This document shows, piece by piece, positions 25,922 through 34,242 of a stretch of 64,000 bases of DNA. Under the pieces are notes generated by a model. That model was given only the letters and a program-made list of their open reading frames with translations, ran no database searches and was not told the DNA's origin. This DNA comes from Haloarcula regularis. Lineage in GTDB: Archaea; Halobacteriota; Halobacteria; Halobacteriales; Haloarculaceae. The stretch lies in the NCBI RefSeq assembly GCF_029338315.1, contig NZ_CP119794.1:2914001-2978000 (forward strand), in the 5' to 3' direction. The translations under genes and the position numbers were made by a program. Within the stretch, counting starts at the first letter, position 1; every line of letters starts with the position of its first letter.

Positions 25922-26866
25922 ATGACAGCGCCGGCCATCCGTGCCCGGGAGTTGGTGAAACGCTACGGCGACGTGACGGCCCTCGACGGCCTGGACCTGA
26001 CCGTCGAACGAGGCGAGTTCTTCGGCCTGCTGGGTCCCAACGGCGCGGGCAAGACGACGTTCATCAACACGCTCGTCGGCCTGGCCCACGGCGACGGCGG
26101 TACCGCGGAGGTCTTCGGGTTCGACGTCGAGGCCGACTACCGCGAGGCCCGCGACCGCATCGGCCTGGCTCCTCAGGAGTTCAACGTCGACCGCTTCTTC
26201 CCCATCATCGAAGTCTTAGAGCACAAGGCGGGCTACCACGGTATCCCCCGCTCGGAAGCCCGCGAACGGGCCGAGGAGGCGCTGCAGACCGTCGGCATCT
26301 GGGACAAGCGCGACACCCGCTTCGACTGGCTCTCGGGCGGGATGAAGCGCCGGTTCGTCCTCGCTCGCGCGCTGGTCTCGGACCCCGACCTGCTCATCCT
26401 CGACGAGCCGACCGCCGGCGTCGACGTCCAGCTGCGCCACGACCTCTGGGACATCATCAACCGGATGAACGATTCGGGGACGACCATCCTGCTGACGACC
26501 CACTACATCGAGGAGGCCGAACGCCTCTGTGACCGCGTCGCCATCATGGACGACGGCCGGAAGGTCGACGTCGCCACCCCCGACGAGCTGATGTCCCGCG
26601 GGACCGACACCATCGAGCTCGGCCTGGCGGACCCGCCCCGGACCGCGCCCCGCCTCGACGTCGAGGGCGTCACCGACGTCGCGGTCACCGACGACGGCCT
26701 CAGCGTGACTGCGATGGGCGGCAGTCAGACCGCGCCGGAACTCATGCGCGCGCTCGAACGCGAGGGCCACACCGTCACCTCCCTGGACATCCGCCGGGCC
26801 TCGCTCGAGGAGGTCTTCGTCAACATGACCCGCGACGAACGCGAGTACGCGGAGGTGTCGGCGTGA
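25922..26866 (+). CDS. ABC-2 type exporter, ATP-binding subunit
   Basis: A 314-residue ABC ATPase with Walker A GPNGAGKTT near 41, Q-loop APQEFNVD near 88, signature LSGGMKRR near 140, Walker B LLILDEPTAGVD near 160 and switch histidine TTHYIEEAE near 197. The C-terminal 90 residues (ASLEEVFVNMT at the end) are typical of DRR/CcmA-type exporters of drugs or lipids. The stop overlaps the start of the permease by four bases, so the two are coupled. Substrate unknown. Confidence 0.92.
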   Translation: MTAPAIRARELVKRYGDVTALDGLDLTVERGEFFGLLGPNGAGKTTFINTLVGLAHGDGGTAEVFGFDVEADYREARDRIGLAPQEFNVDRFFPIIEVLEHKAGYHGIPRSEARERAEEALQTVGIWDKRDTRFDWLSGGMKRRFVLARALVSDPDLLILDEPTAGVDVQLRHDLWDIINRMNDSGTTILLTTHYIEEAERLCDRVAIMDDGRKVDVATPDELMSRGTDTIELGLADPPRTAPRLDVEGVTDVAVTDDGLSVTAMGGSQTAPELMRALEREGHTVTSLDIRRASLEEVFVNMTRDEREYAEVSA

Positions 26867-27733
26867 GCCGCGACGACGCGGTGGTCGGAACCGACGGCGG
26901 CACCACGACGCTGGCCGGCGAGAGCGAGTCCGGCGCGCCCACCGGCCCCCGCGCACGCATGGTCGGGCTCTGGACGCTGCTCCACCGCGAGATCCTCCGG
27001 TACGTCCGCCGGCCGCGGAACACGTTCCTGCCGCCGATGATTACCAACGTCCTGTACTTCACCGTCTTCGGCGTCGTGCTGGGCGAGCGCATCAGCAGCG
27101 GCGACCCCGACGCCTTCGGCGGCGCGGGTTACATTCTGTTCATCCTGCCCGGCCTGGTCGTGTTAGGGACCATCTCCAACGCCTTCGAGAACGCCTCCTT
27201 CTCGATCTTCCACGGGCGGTGGAACGAATATATCCACGAGGTGCTGACCTCGCCGCTCTCGCATACGGAGATGGTGCTGGCGTACGTCGCGGCGTCGGCG
27301 CTGCGCGGCGTCGTCGTCGGCTGTATCATCTGGGGGGTCGGGATGATATTCACCCCCCGTCTCGGTCGCCAACCCGTTCTACCTCGTGGCGTTCATGCTC
27401 GTCATCCCGACGCTCTTTGCGGGCTTTGGCGTCATCGGCGGCCTCTGGGCAAGCGACTTCGACTACCTGACGGTGATGAACCAGTTCATCATCCGTCCGC
27501 TGGTCTTTTTCGGGGCCGTCTTCTACCCGCTCGACGCGCTCTCGGGTATCTGGCGGCAAGTCACCCTGCTGAACCCGATGGTCTACATGGTCAACGGCGT
27601 CCGCTACGGCGTCATCCCCCAGACCACCGACGTGGCGCCGAGCGTCTCGCTCGCGGTGCTCTCCGGCCTGACTGTCGCCGTCGTCGCCGTCGACATCGCG
27701 CTGGTCAAGCGCGGCTACGGCCTGGTGGACTGA
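26863..27733 (+). pseudogene. ABC-2 type permease, frameshifted in a C run
   Basis: A six-helix ABC-2 permease of about 290 codons when repaired. The first part (residues 1-163: LLHREILRYVRRPRNTFLPP, EYIHEVLTSPLSHTEMVLAY) reads into a run of six C at 27353-27358 and then leaves frame. The remaining helices continue in the next frame (NPFYLVAFMLVIPTLFAGFG, PLVFFGAVFYPLDALSG) to a stop at 27733. The length is one over a multiple of three, fitting one extra C. It is the membrane partner of the ATPase with which it overlaps, so an assembly error is more likely than loss. Confidence 0.88.
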
Positions 27734-27896
27734 GAACCGACCGAACGGACGTGCCGAATGCCGGAATGGGTCCGCTCCGGCGGGCGGGCAAACTATGACA
27801 GGTGCCCCACGAGCGGCGCTCGCGGTCCGGATACTCGTATGCGCCTCCGGACGGGGCGTGTGTGAGAATATGTCACGCGGGGTATTTACACTTGGC

Positions 27897-27930
27897 GGGC
27901 TTTCACGTGCCGGGGCGTGAAAAATAGCCC
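27897..27930. terminator. Hairpin between convergent genes
   Basis: GGGCTTTCACG and CGTGAAAAATAGCCC can form an interrupted stem around an eight-base loop. It lies directly after the stop of the minus-strand DUF5611 gene, with an A-rich strand that reads as a T run on the minus strand, so it may end both convergent transcripts. Confidence 0.45.
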
Positions 27931-27933
27931 GTC

Positions 27934-28326
27934 TCAGACGTTGTCGGGCGCGTCGGGGTCGTCCTCGACGGCCCGCTTCAGGGAATCACGCCGGGCCTTC
28001 GCGTCGCGGCCGGTCGCCTCCTCGAGGAAGTCGTTTTTCGCCGCGACGGCGTCTTCGGCGGCGTCGACGTGCCCCTCGGCGATGACCTGCTCGGCGGGCT
28101 TCTCGTCGATGTGGAGTGCGAGTTTGTCCTTCTTGCTCCCGTAGCCGACGGTGCCGGCGACGACGCGATCGAACACGGGATTTTTCGGCTCGTCGACGAC
28201 ATAGAGGTCGTTCCCCTCGTAGTCCTCGGTGTCGGTGATCTCCCCGAAGTACTCCTCGACGAACGCCTCCATGTCCGGGACGCGGTCTTCGAGATGCTCG
28301 CCCCGACGCATTTTGTACTCTCGCAT
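27934..28326 (-). CDS. DUF5611 family protein
   Basis: A 130-residue acidic soluble protein beginning MREYKMRRGEHLEDRVPDME, which I recognise as the DUF5611 family conserved in haloarchaea. It contains VDEPKNPVFDRVVAGTVGYG in the middle and a charged helical tail. No enzymatic motif is visible. It follows the zinc-ribbon gene on the same strand by 38 bases, suggesting one transcript. Confidence 0.8.
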   Translation of the reverse strand: MREYKMRRGEHLEDRVPDMEAFVEEYFGEITDTEDYEGNDLYVVDEPKNPVFDRVVAGTVGYGSKKDKLALHIDEKPAEQVIAEGHVDAAEDAVAAKNDFLEEATGRDAKARRDSLKRAVEDDPDAPDNV

Positions 28327-28364
28327 GGGCGTCGTTTTGCGAGCGCCCGTCTTACCCTTTGCGT

Positions 28365-29141
28365 TCACTCGCCGGCGGTGTGGACCAGTGCGCCCTTGTG
28401 ACACTCCGGACAGAAGTCGCCCTCGCGGAGCGACGAGGACTCGACGGGGGTTGAGAACCCACACTCCTCGCAGTAGAACTGCCCATCCGGGACGGTCACG
28501 GCGCTCTTGGTGACCGGTTCGACCTCGGGCTCTTGGGCCGTCTCGTCGGTGTCGTCGCCGAGCACCGTCTCTGGCTTCCAGTCGTCCTCGTCGTCCCCCG
28601 GTTCCTCGGGCCACTCGCCCGGCGCGCGGTCGTCGCCGGCCGACTCCTCGTCGTCCCCGTCGATGATGACGCCGTCGTCTTCTTCGGGTTCGGTCTCGGC
28701 GGTCACGTCGCTCTCCGCGTCGGGCACGTCGACGCCCGTGGTCGGCGCGTCGAGTTCGGCGTCCCCGCTCGCGACGCCGTCGTCGCTGTCGTCCATGATC
28801 TCGGCGTCGTCGGCCGACGGGTCGACCGGGCCGACGCCCTCCTCGCCATCCCCTTCTTCGAAGACCGGCGTCACGGCGTCGCCGCTCTCCGCCGCGGTGT
28901 CTGTGTCGTCGTCCGCGTCGTCCGCCGCTGCCTGTGCTTCCACGACGTCACCGGCGATGTCGGCGGGCGTCTCTATCGACGTCACTTCCTTGTTCTCGGA
29001 GACGATCCGCGTGTTGCCACACCGCTCGCACGTCTCCTCCTCTCGGATGGTGATGACGACTTCGCTGCCCTGTTCCTCACGGTCGCGCTCGACGGTGGCC
29101 TCGCCGTACTTGTGCCCGAAGACGGAGCATTTGAGACCCAT
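28365..29141 (-). CDS. Acidic protein with two zinc ribbons
   Basis: A 258-residue protein. The N-terminal domain (residues 1-50: CSVFGHKYGEATVERD, CERCGNTR) and the C-terminal domain (FYCEECGFSTP, FCPECHKGALVH) each hold CxxC pairs of a zinc ribbon. The central 150 residues are a disordered Asp/Glu-rich linker. It could bind nucleic acid or protein partners. A minus-strand TATA box TTTAAGT lies about 29 bases upstream of the ATG at 29141. Confidence 0.78.
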   Translation of the reverse strand: MGLKCSVFGHKYGEATVERDREEQGSEVVITIREEETCERCGNTRIVSENKEVTSIETPADIAGDVVEAQAAADDADDDTDTAAESGDAVTPVFEEGDGEEGVGPVDPSADDAEIMDDSDDGVASGDAELDAPTTGVDVPDAESDVTAETEPEEDDGVIIDGDDEESAGDDRAPGEWPEEPGDDEDDWKPETVLGDDTDETAQEPEVEPVTKSAVTVPDGQFYCEECGFSTPVESSSLREGDFCPECHKGALVHTAGE

Positions 29142-29166
29142 TGTCAGTTCTTCCCACCGTGACGTA

Positions 29167-29173
29167 CTTAAAC
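29167..29173 (-). promoter_or_regulatory. TATA box for the zinc-ribbon gene
   Basis: Minus-strand TTTAAGT is centred 29 bases upstream of the ATG at 29141. Confidence 0.5.
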
Positions 29174-29253
29174 CCTGTCTGTCTGGGCGGTCGAACCCTC
29201 GCCCGGAGCGATTCAAATATTTGGGGACTTAATTAATGGCGCGGAAACTGAAA

Positions 29254-29260
29254 TTTTATA
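29254..29260 (+). promoter_or_regulatory. TATA box for the PKD surface-protein gene
   Basis: TTTTATA lies about 30 bases before the ATG at 29287, inside an AT-rich gap. Confidence 0.6.
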
Positions 29261-29286
29261 ACTGAAGGGGAGCCGACACTCGACCG

Positions 29287-30462
29287 ATGCCCCGGTCGCT
29301 GACGGCGTGTGCGGTACTGATCCTGTGTGTCAGTGGCCTGTCGGTCAGTGTGGCGGCGACCACGAGCAACGCGCCGCCGCTGGCCGACGCGGGCCTCGAC
29401 CAGACGGTCGGCCCCGACGCGACGGTCCACCTCGACGCCAACGGGTCGCGCGACCCCGACGGCGCCATCGCCAGCGTCGCCTGGACTATCGAGGCCCCCG
29501 ACGGGACGACCACGCGCCCCGACTGCCCGACCTGCCGGCAGACCGAGTTCCAGCCCGCGACGACGGGCCGGTACGAGGTCACCCTGAACGTCACCGACGA
29601 CGACGGCGCGACCCGTTCGGACACGCTCTTCGTCGACGTCCAGGCCGGCACCGACCCCGCGGTCACGCTCTCGGGCCCGACCACGGTGGTCCGGAACCGC
29701 TCGGCGACGCTCACGGCCGACGTCGACGCCGGCGACGCCACCCTCTCGTCGCTCGCCTGGGTCCTCGACGGCAGCGTCGTGCAACGCGATACCCTTGCCG
29801 GGGACAGCGCGACGGTCTCCCTCGAACGGACGTACACGGCCACCGACTCGGTCCCGGTGCGTACCGTCGTCTACGACAGCGCCGGTCGGCGTAACAGCAC
29901 GACCCGCGAGGTCACCGTGTACATCCGCGGGAGCGACGGTGGCGACGGCAACAGCGAGGACTGTCACTTCTGGTCGAATAACTGCCTCAACGACGCCGTC
30001 CTCACCAACAGCGAGACCGGTACCGAGACTGTCATCAACGCCAACGGTGAGGCCGGCATCCAGGTGCTGACCGACGCCTACGGGCAGGTCGACGCGCGGG
30101 AGTACGTCGACGTGAGCAAGTACCGGACCTCGGGCGGGGAGAACGGGCCAGTACTCTACGAGGCAGAGATGATTGATACGGTGAACAAGGCAACGTTGGA
30201 CAAGACGGAGAAACAAAACGAAAACTCAAATCAAGACCGTGACAGTGCTGATGAAAATAACAGCAGTAGCAACGCCGATGATGATGGGGAGGGAGGTAGC
30301 GATGGTGGATACACAGACAGCGGCGCAGAAGATGGGTATAATACGGGTGGTGCAGGCAACGCCGGGTCTCCATCTACCGGAAATTCCAGCGACTCCTCTC
30401 ACTCTTGGAGTGGAAGCGCTGGTACCTCTTTTGGTGGGTTTTCCGGAGGTTCATACTTCTAA
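29287..30462 (+). CDS. Secreted PKD-domain surface protein with a low-complexity tail
   Basis: A 391-residue exported protein. Residues 1-24 are a Sec-type signal peptide (LTACAVLILCVSGLSVSVAA). Residues 30-120 form a PKD domain (PPLADAGLDQTV, then the D-x-DG pattern DPDGAIASVAWTIE), and 125-220 form a second Ig-like domain. Residues from about 300 on are an Asn/Ser/Gly/Asp-rich tail. The tail is encoded by markedly lower-GC DNA with AAC/AAT and AGT codons unlike the first part, so the gene looks mosaic. There is no C-terminal membrane anchor. The protein probably functions at the cell surface; its ligand is unknown. A lipoprotein gene follows 12 bases later. Confidence 0.8.
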   Translation: MPRSLTACAVLILCVSGLSVSVAATTSNAPPLADAGLDQTVGPDATVHLDANGSRDPDGAIASVAWTIEAPDGTTTRPDCPTCRQTEFQPATTGRYEVTLNVTDDDGATRSDTLFVDVQAGTDPAVTLSGPTTVVRNRSATLTADVDAGDATLSSLAWVLDGSVVQRDTLAGDSATVSLERTYTATDSVPVRTVVYDSAGRRNSTTREVTVYIRGSDGGDGNSEDCHFWSNNCLNDAVLTNSETGTETVINANGEAGIQVLTDAYGQVDAREYVDVSKYRTSGGENGPVLYEAEMIDTVNKATLDKTEKQNENSNQDRDSADENNSSSNADDDGEGGSDGGYTDSGAEDGYNTGGAGNAGSPSTGNSSDSSHSWSGSAGTSFGGFSGGSYF

Positions 30463-30474
30463 AATTATAGAAAA

Positions 30475-31545
30475 ATGTTCGATGAGTGTAGATCATTTCT
30501 GAGCATCCTCGCGGTTGCCGTATTGTTGATGTCCAGTGCAGGTTGTGCAGGCTTTGGGGTGTCGGCGAACTCTGAGCCAGTTCCAGATAGAGAGAAGACA
30601 AACTCACCAACCGAAGCCACGACTACTACTGTTGTTTCGACCCCTAGTCCTCGGCGGGGAATCGATTTGGAGCAAATCAAAATCATTGACCAACCAGCGC
30701 GCGGCGAAATCGACCAGCAAGACCCGCAAGTCAACGACAACCACTTCGAACCCGTCACGCTTTCCGGGCAAAAAGGTACGACCGTGGTCGTGACGATGGA
30801 ATCGGAATCTGGCGACCCGTACATGGAGTTCGTCGCACCTAACGGGACGGTCGTCGCATCTAACGAGGACTACTGGCAGCGCAACGACTCTGCCCGTGTG
30901 AACGTCACGCTCCCCGTGAATGGGGAGTATACTATTAGAGCAATGTCGACCGAGCCTGGCGAGACGTTTGAGTACTGGCTGACGGTTTCCGAGTGGGTCC
31001 ATCCAAACGACCGGGGATGGTTTGCTGGTGAGATGCAGAAATGGAACGAAAGTGAGCGATATGCTGAGTTTACTGCCGATTACCAGGAACTCGCCAGTGA
31101 TGATGCTGTGACAATCCGACCGACTCGCGGTATCGACGCGGTAAATCCAGTCCAGGACTACGCAGTGGTCACGTACCACTTGAGCAGTGACGACCCGAGC
31201 CCGCGTGAATTGATGGATATAGACACCTCGCTATTAATTTCGTACACTATCATGCTCGACGACTACCGAACTGAGTACGAGCAGGTCAACGAGTCGTGGG
31301 TCCCCGACCGAATTTACCATCGAGCGATGACGCCGAACGGGACGCTCTATCGGACGACCTACATCACCAAGGAGTGGGCCGACACGTACGATCTGGAGGA
31401 CGAGATAACTGGCTACTGGTTCATGTACCTCTCGACCGAAATCGAGGGGCCGGCCTCGCCGTCGTACGTCGAGGGTGGCGAGAACTCCACCACGCGGCTG
31501 ACCTATCCGGAGATGAATCGGAGCGAAGAGCGGGCGCCTCCCTGA
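30475..31545 (+). CDS. Secreted lipoprotein with a PPC-like domain
   Basis: A 356-residue protein. The signal peptide ends in a lipobox MSSAGC (cysteine 24), so it is lipid-anchored outside the cell. After a Thr/Pro-rich linker, residues about 85-150 (EPVTLSGQKGTTVVVTMES, DPYMEFVAPNGTVVASNED) resemble a bacterial pre-peptidase C-terminal-type beta-sandwich. The last 180 residues have no recognised family. Codon use in the first half is lower in GC than the window average. It follows the PKD gene closely and may be cotranscribed. Confidence 0.78.
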   Translation: MFDECRSFLSILAVAVLLMSSAGCAGFGVSANSEPVPDREKTNSPTEATTTTVVSTPSPRRGIDLEQIKIIDQPARGEIDQQDPQVNDNHFEPVTLSGQKGTTVVVTMESESGDPYMEFVAPNGTVVASNEDYWQRNDSARVNVTLPVNGEYTIRAMSTEPGETFEYWLTVSEWVHPNDRGWFAGEMQKWNESERYAEFTADYQELASDDAVTIRPTRGIDAVNPVQDYAVVTYHLSSDDPSPRELMDIDTSLLISYTIMLDDYRTEYEQVNESWVPDRIYHRAMTPNGTLYRTTYITKEWADTYDLEDEITGYWFMYLSTEIEGPASPSYVEGGENSTTRLTYPEMNRSEERAPP

Positions 31546-31630
31546 CCGGTCCCAGGCCGCCTGCGACGAGTGCACGCCGACCGCCCGAACGAGGGACAAA
31601 GCCAAGAGTCGTCCGAGTATAGTACCACGT

Positions 31631-31924
31631 ATGAGAGCGAAGCGGGAGTACCGTGACCGGGACGATACCGAAGTTGCGGTGCTCGACGCCCTCGCGGACC
31701 GCCACCAGGAGGGGATGACGGTGTTCGAACTCCGGTCGCGCGCGGACGTCAGCATCGACCAGATCGAAGACGCGCTGGCCGCTCTCAAGGCGGACGACCT
31801 CATCGAGGTCGAGGACAACGGCGAGCGGACGGTCATCCTCCCGCACGAGGATGTGGTCGGGGCTGACCAGCCGGACGACGAGGAGTCACTGCTCGACCAG
31901 TTGCGCAGGCGACTCCCGCTGTGA
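31631..31924 (+). CDS. DUF6432 family winged-helix protein
   Basis: A 97-residue protein starting MRAKREYRDRDDTEVAVLDA. Residues 12-70 form a winged helix (GMTVFELRSRADVSIDQIED, LIEVEDNGERTVILP) and the tail is acidic. It fits the DUF6432 family, presumably a small transcription factor. It is monocistronic and its target is unknown. Confidence 0.78.
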   Translation: MRAKREYRDRDDTEVAVLDALADRHQEGMTVFELRSRADVSIDQIEDALAALKADDLIEVEDNGERTVILPHEDVVGADQPDDEESLLDQLRRRLPL

Positions 31925-32050
31925 CCTTCCGGGGCGGGAGTGCGTCGCGACAGGTGGCTGAACTCGTCGCGACGTCGGTGGGTGCGGCGCCGCTGGCCCG
32001 ACGCCGTCGCTGCGCGCCTCGCCGCCCCCCGTCTCCGGGTACCTCCGGAT

Positions 32051-33229
32051 TCAGGCGTTCTCGAGCGGCGTCGCCGCGCAGTTGTTCGGGCCGAGTTCGA
32101 GTTCGAACGCCGCCGTCTCCTCGACGGTCTCCCGACCGAGGTTGACCGCGATGATGCGCTCGAAGTTGGCCGGCCTGGGCGGGATGTCGTCGGTGACGTA
32201 GTCGACGAACGCCTCGGTGTCCAGGTCGAACGCGGGCAGGCGGTCCCTGAGGTCGCCCAGCCGAGCGGTGTAGGTCCCGTCGGCGGCGGGCTCGGTCCGG
32301 TCGTCGTGGTGGCCCGGTGCGACCAGCGTGTCGTCGGGCAGCGTGGCGAGTCGCTCGGTGAGCGTCTCGTGGAGGTCCCTGGCCAGCGCCGGAGCACCCT
32401 CGTCGCCGGCCTCGAGGTCCGGGCGGGCGACGCTCTCGAGGAAGAGGCTGTCGCCGGCCAGCAATGCCTCGCCGACGCGGAACCCCGTCATCTCGGTGGT
32501 GTGGCCGGGGAGCGCGACGGCCGTGAGCGCCGTGTCCCCGACGGTCAGTTCCGTGCCGTCCTCCACCTCGGACACCGCGTAGGTGAGCCCTCGCTCGTTG
32601 GCGCGTGCGGGCAGCACCGGTTCGACGCCCTCGGTGGCGAGTCGCTGGAGGCCGCTGACGTGGTCGGCGTGGACGTGCGTATCGACGGCGTAGCGGAGCG
32701 TCGCGTCCCGGGCGGCGGCGTCGTCGACGTAGCGGTCGGCGAACGCCCGGAGCGGGTCGACGACGGCGGCCTCGCCGTCGCTGACTACGAGGTACCCCAG
32801 ACACCCCGACGACGGCCGCTGGTACTGGACCACAGTAGCTTCCTCACAGGGGAGTTCGTGGGCCTCGTAGAGCCGCGCCCACCCCTCCATCCCGTCGTCT
32901 AAGTTCCGGGCCTCGACGCCGTGGTCGACCAGCAGCCCCGCGGCGAACGCGCTGGCTTCTCCCTCGGCACAGACCGTGACGATGGGACCTTCGCCGTCGA
33001 GGTCCGCCAGCAGCGCGTCGACGTCGCCGGTGACCTTCGCCTGGAGCACCTTCGTGAACGGGACCTGGCTGGACGTGACCGACTGGCCCTCGATGCGCCA
33101 CTGTTCGTATTCTTCCCGGTCGCGGACGTCGAGTAAGCGGACCGGTTCCCCGGCGTCGAGCCGCCGTTTCAGCTCCGCGGCCGACAGCCCCTCCGGTTCG
33201 GCCGGCGGAGTCGGTGCGTTGGTGGGCAT
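32051..33229 (-). CDS. Rhodanese-MBL fusion hydrolase
   Basis: A 392-residue protein with two domains. Residues 12-110 form a rhodanese domain (LLDVRDREEYEQW, active cysteine in VCAEGEAS). Residues 125-340 form a metallo-beta-lactamase domain with THVHADHVSG, LPGHTTEM, LLAGDSLF and PGHHDD supplying the metal ligands, as in persulfide dioxygenase-like enzymes. In the bacterial CstB type the MBL comes first, so the order here is reversed. A role in persulfide or sulfane-sulfur metabolism is likely. The ATG at 33229 is the first that gives a rhodanese start. Confidence 0.85.
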   Translation of the reverse strand: MPTNAPTPPAEPEGLSAAELKRRLDAGEPVRLLDVRDREEYEQWRIEGQSVTSSQVPFTKVLQAKVTGDVDALLADLDGEGPIVTVCAEGEASAFAAGLLVDHGVEARNLDDGMEGWARLYEAHELPCEEATVVQYQRPSSGCLGYLVVSDGEAAVVDPLRAFADRYVDDAAARDATLRYAVDTHVHADHVSGLQRLATEGVEPVLPARANERGLTYAVSEVEDGTELTVGDTALTAVALPGHTTEMTGFRVGEALLAGDSLFLESVARPDLEAGDEGAPALARDLHETLTERLATLPDDTLVAPGHHDDRTEPAADGTYTARLGDLRDRLPAFDLDTEAFVDYVTDDIPPRPANFERIIAVNLGRETVEETAAFELELGPNNCAATPLENA

Positions 33230-33298
33230 ACCAGCGCTTGGTCTCGCGGGCGGATAAGTCGGACGGGGATTGAAATACGTCTCACCCCATCGTCCGGT

Positions 33299-33902
33299 AT
33301 GGATCCTGCCGACACCATCGAGACAGTTCGCGAGACGACGGCCACGGAACTCGATCGCCTCGGGTCGGACAAGCTCCTCGTCGCCGTGACGGGCGACGCT
33401 GGAACCGGCCGCGGTCCGGGCGGCGGCGGCGACGCGCGAGCGCGGCCTCGCCCGGACGCTCGAACGGTGGGGCGTCGAGGCGTCCGATACGACCGTCGCC
33501 GATGTGTTCACGGATGCGGCGGCCGACGCCGTGGACCGCGCCGACCGGGTCGACGCCGACGCCGAGGACGACGACGCGCTGGTCGCACACCTCGAGACCG
33601 TCGCGGATTCGCCCGCCCGCGTGGGGGCTGGCCTCGTCGCGCCCGCGCTGGTCGCCGACCGGTTCTACCTCCAGGTGGTCAACTTCTTCCTGAACGAACC
33701 CGACAGGGCCAGCGCGGACCTGTTCCGCGAGATCCGTACGGCGGCCGCAGACCTCGAGCACGCTCGTGTCGCGCTCGAGTCGCTCTCGTCCGAGGAGCGC
33801 GAGCAGGCGGCGGCCGCCGCCGTCGACGCCATCGAGGCGGTCTACGCCGACTACGCCGAGACTCTCGAGGCGATGGGGCTCGACCCCAGACCGGTCTGTT
33901 GA
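33299..33902 (+). pseudogene. Ferritin-like (rubrerythrin-type) protein, frameshifted
   Basis: About 201 codons if repaired. The first 34 codons (ADTIETVRETTATELDRLGS) read to GDAG near 33402, and then the matching continuation lies in another frame (EPAAVRAAAATRERGLARTL, DRFYLQVVNFFLNEP, TAAADLEHARVAL) down to 33902. The length is one over a multiple of three, so one base is extra or two are missing. The helical pattern fits a haloarchaeal rubrerythrin-like family, but the usual metal-binding glutamates are not obvious, so the function is uncertain. Confidence 0.7.
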
Positions 33903-33920
33903 GTACGGCGGCGCCGAACC

Positions 33921-33991
33921 GGTAGTGTTTACTGCAGCAGCAATCGGCTTTCTGGCTGTTTGCGGCTCCATTTGTTAACAAAACACCACCC
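33921..33991. repeat. Foldback MITE-like element, short copy 2
   Basis: A 71-base relative of the element at 22115. It keeps the left end (GGTAGTGTTTACTGCAGCAG, CAATCGG), the segment CTTTCTGGCTGTT and the right end TTAACAAAACACCACC, but lacks the whole central foldback, as if internally deleted. Confidence 0.7.
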
Positions 33992-34242
33992 CCGACCCCA
34001 CACCAGTACTTACGTCCGTGTTTCGTGCACTGCGGTTGTGTCTTCAGAGGCAGGCGACCGGGTGCGGGTGGGAGTGCACTCACACCTCCGACGGGCGACG
34101 GCGGTGCTTGGCAAGAAGTGCATCCGTCGTCCTCTCGACGCTGTTGGCAGACGACAGGCGCGGCTTCAGCGACCGCAAGGGGGCCCTCGACGACGTCGCG
34201 GTCCAGTCGTAGTTCGGTCACCTTCGAGGGCAGCTCGGTCGC
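33992..34242. other. Intergenic stretch, no gene seen
   Basis: Together with the short repeat copy this gap is 340 bases. Short open frames are present on both strands but have no start signals or motif support. Confidence 0.45.

Noticed and set aside
33679..34221. A minus-strand frame across the short repeat copy
   Set aside because: It runs antisense to the ferritin-like gene and through a repeat, with no supporting motif.
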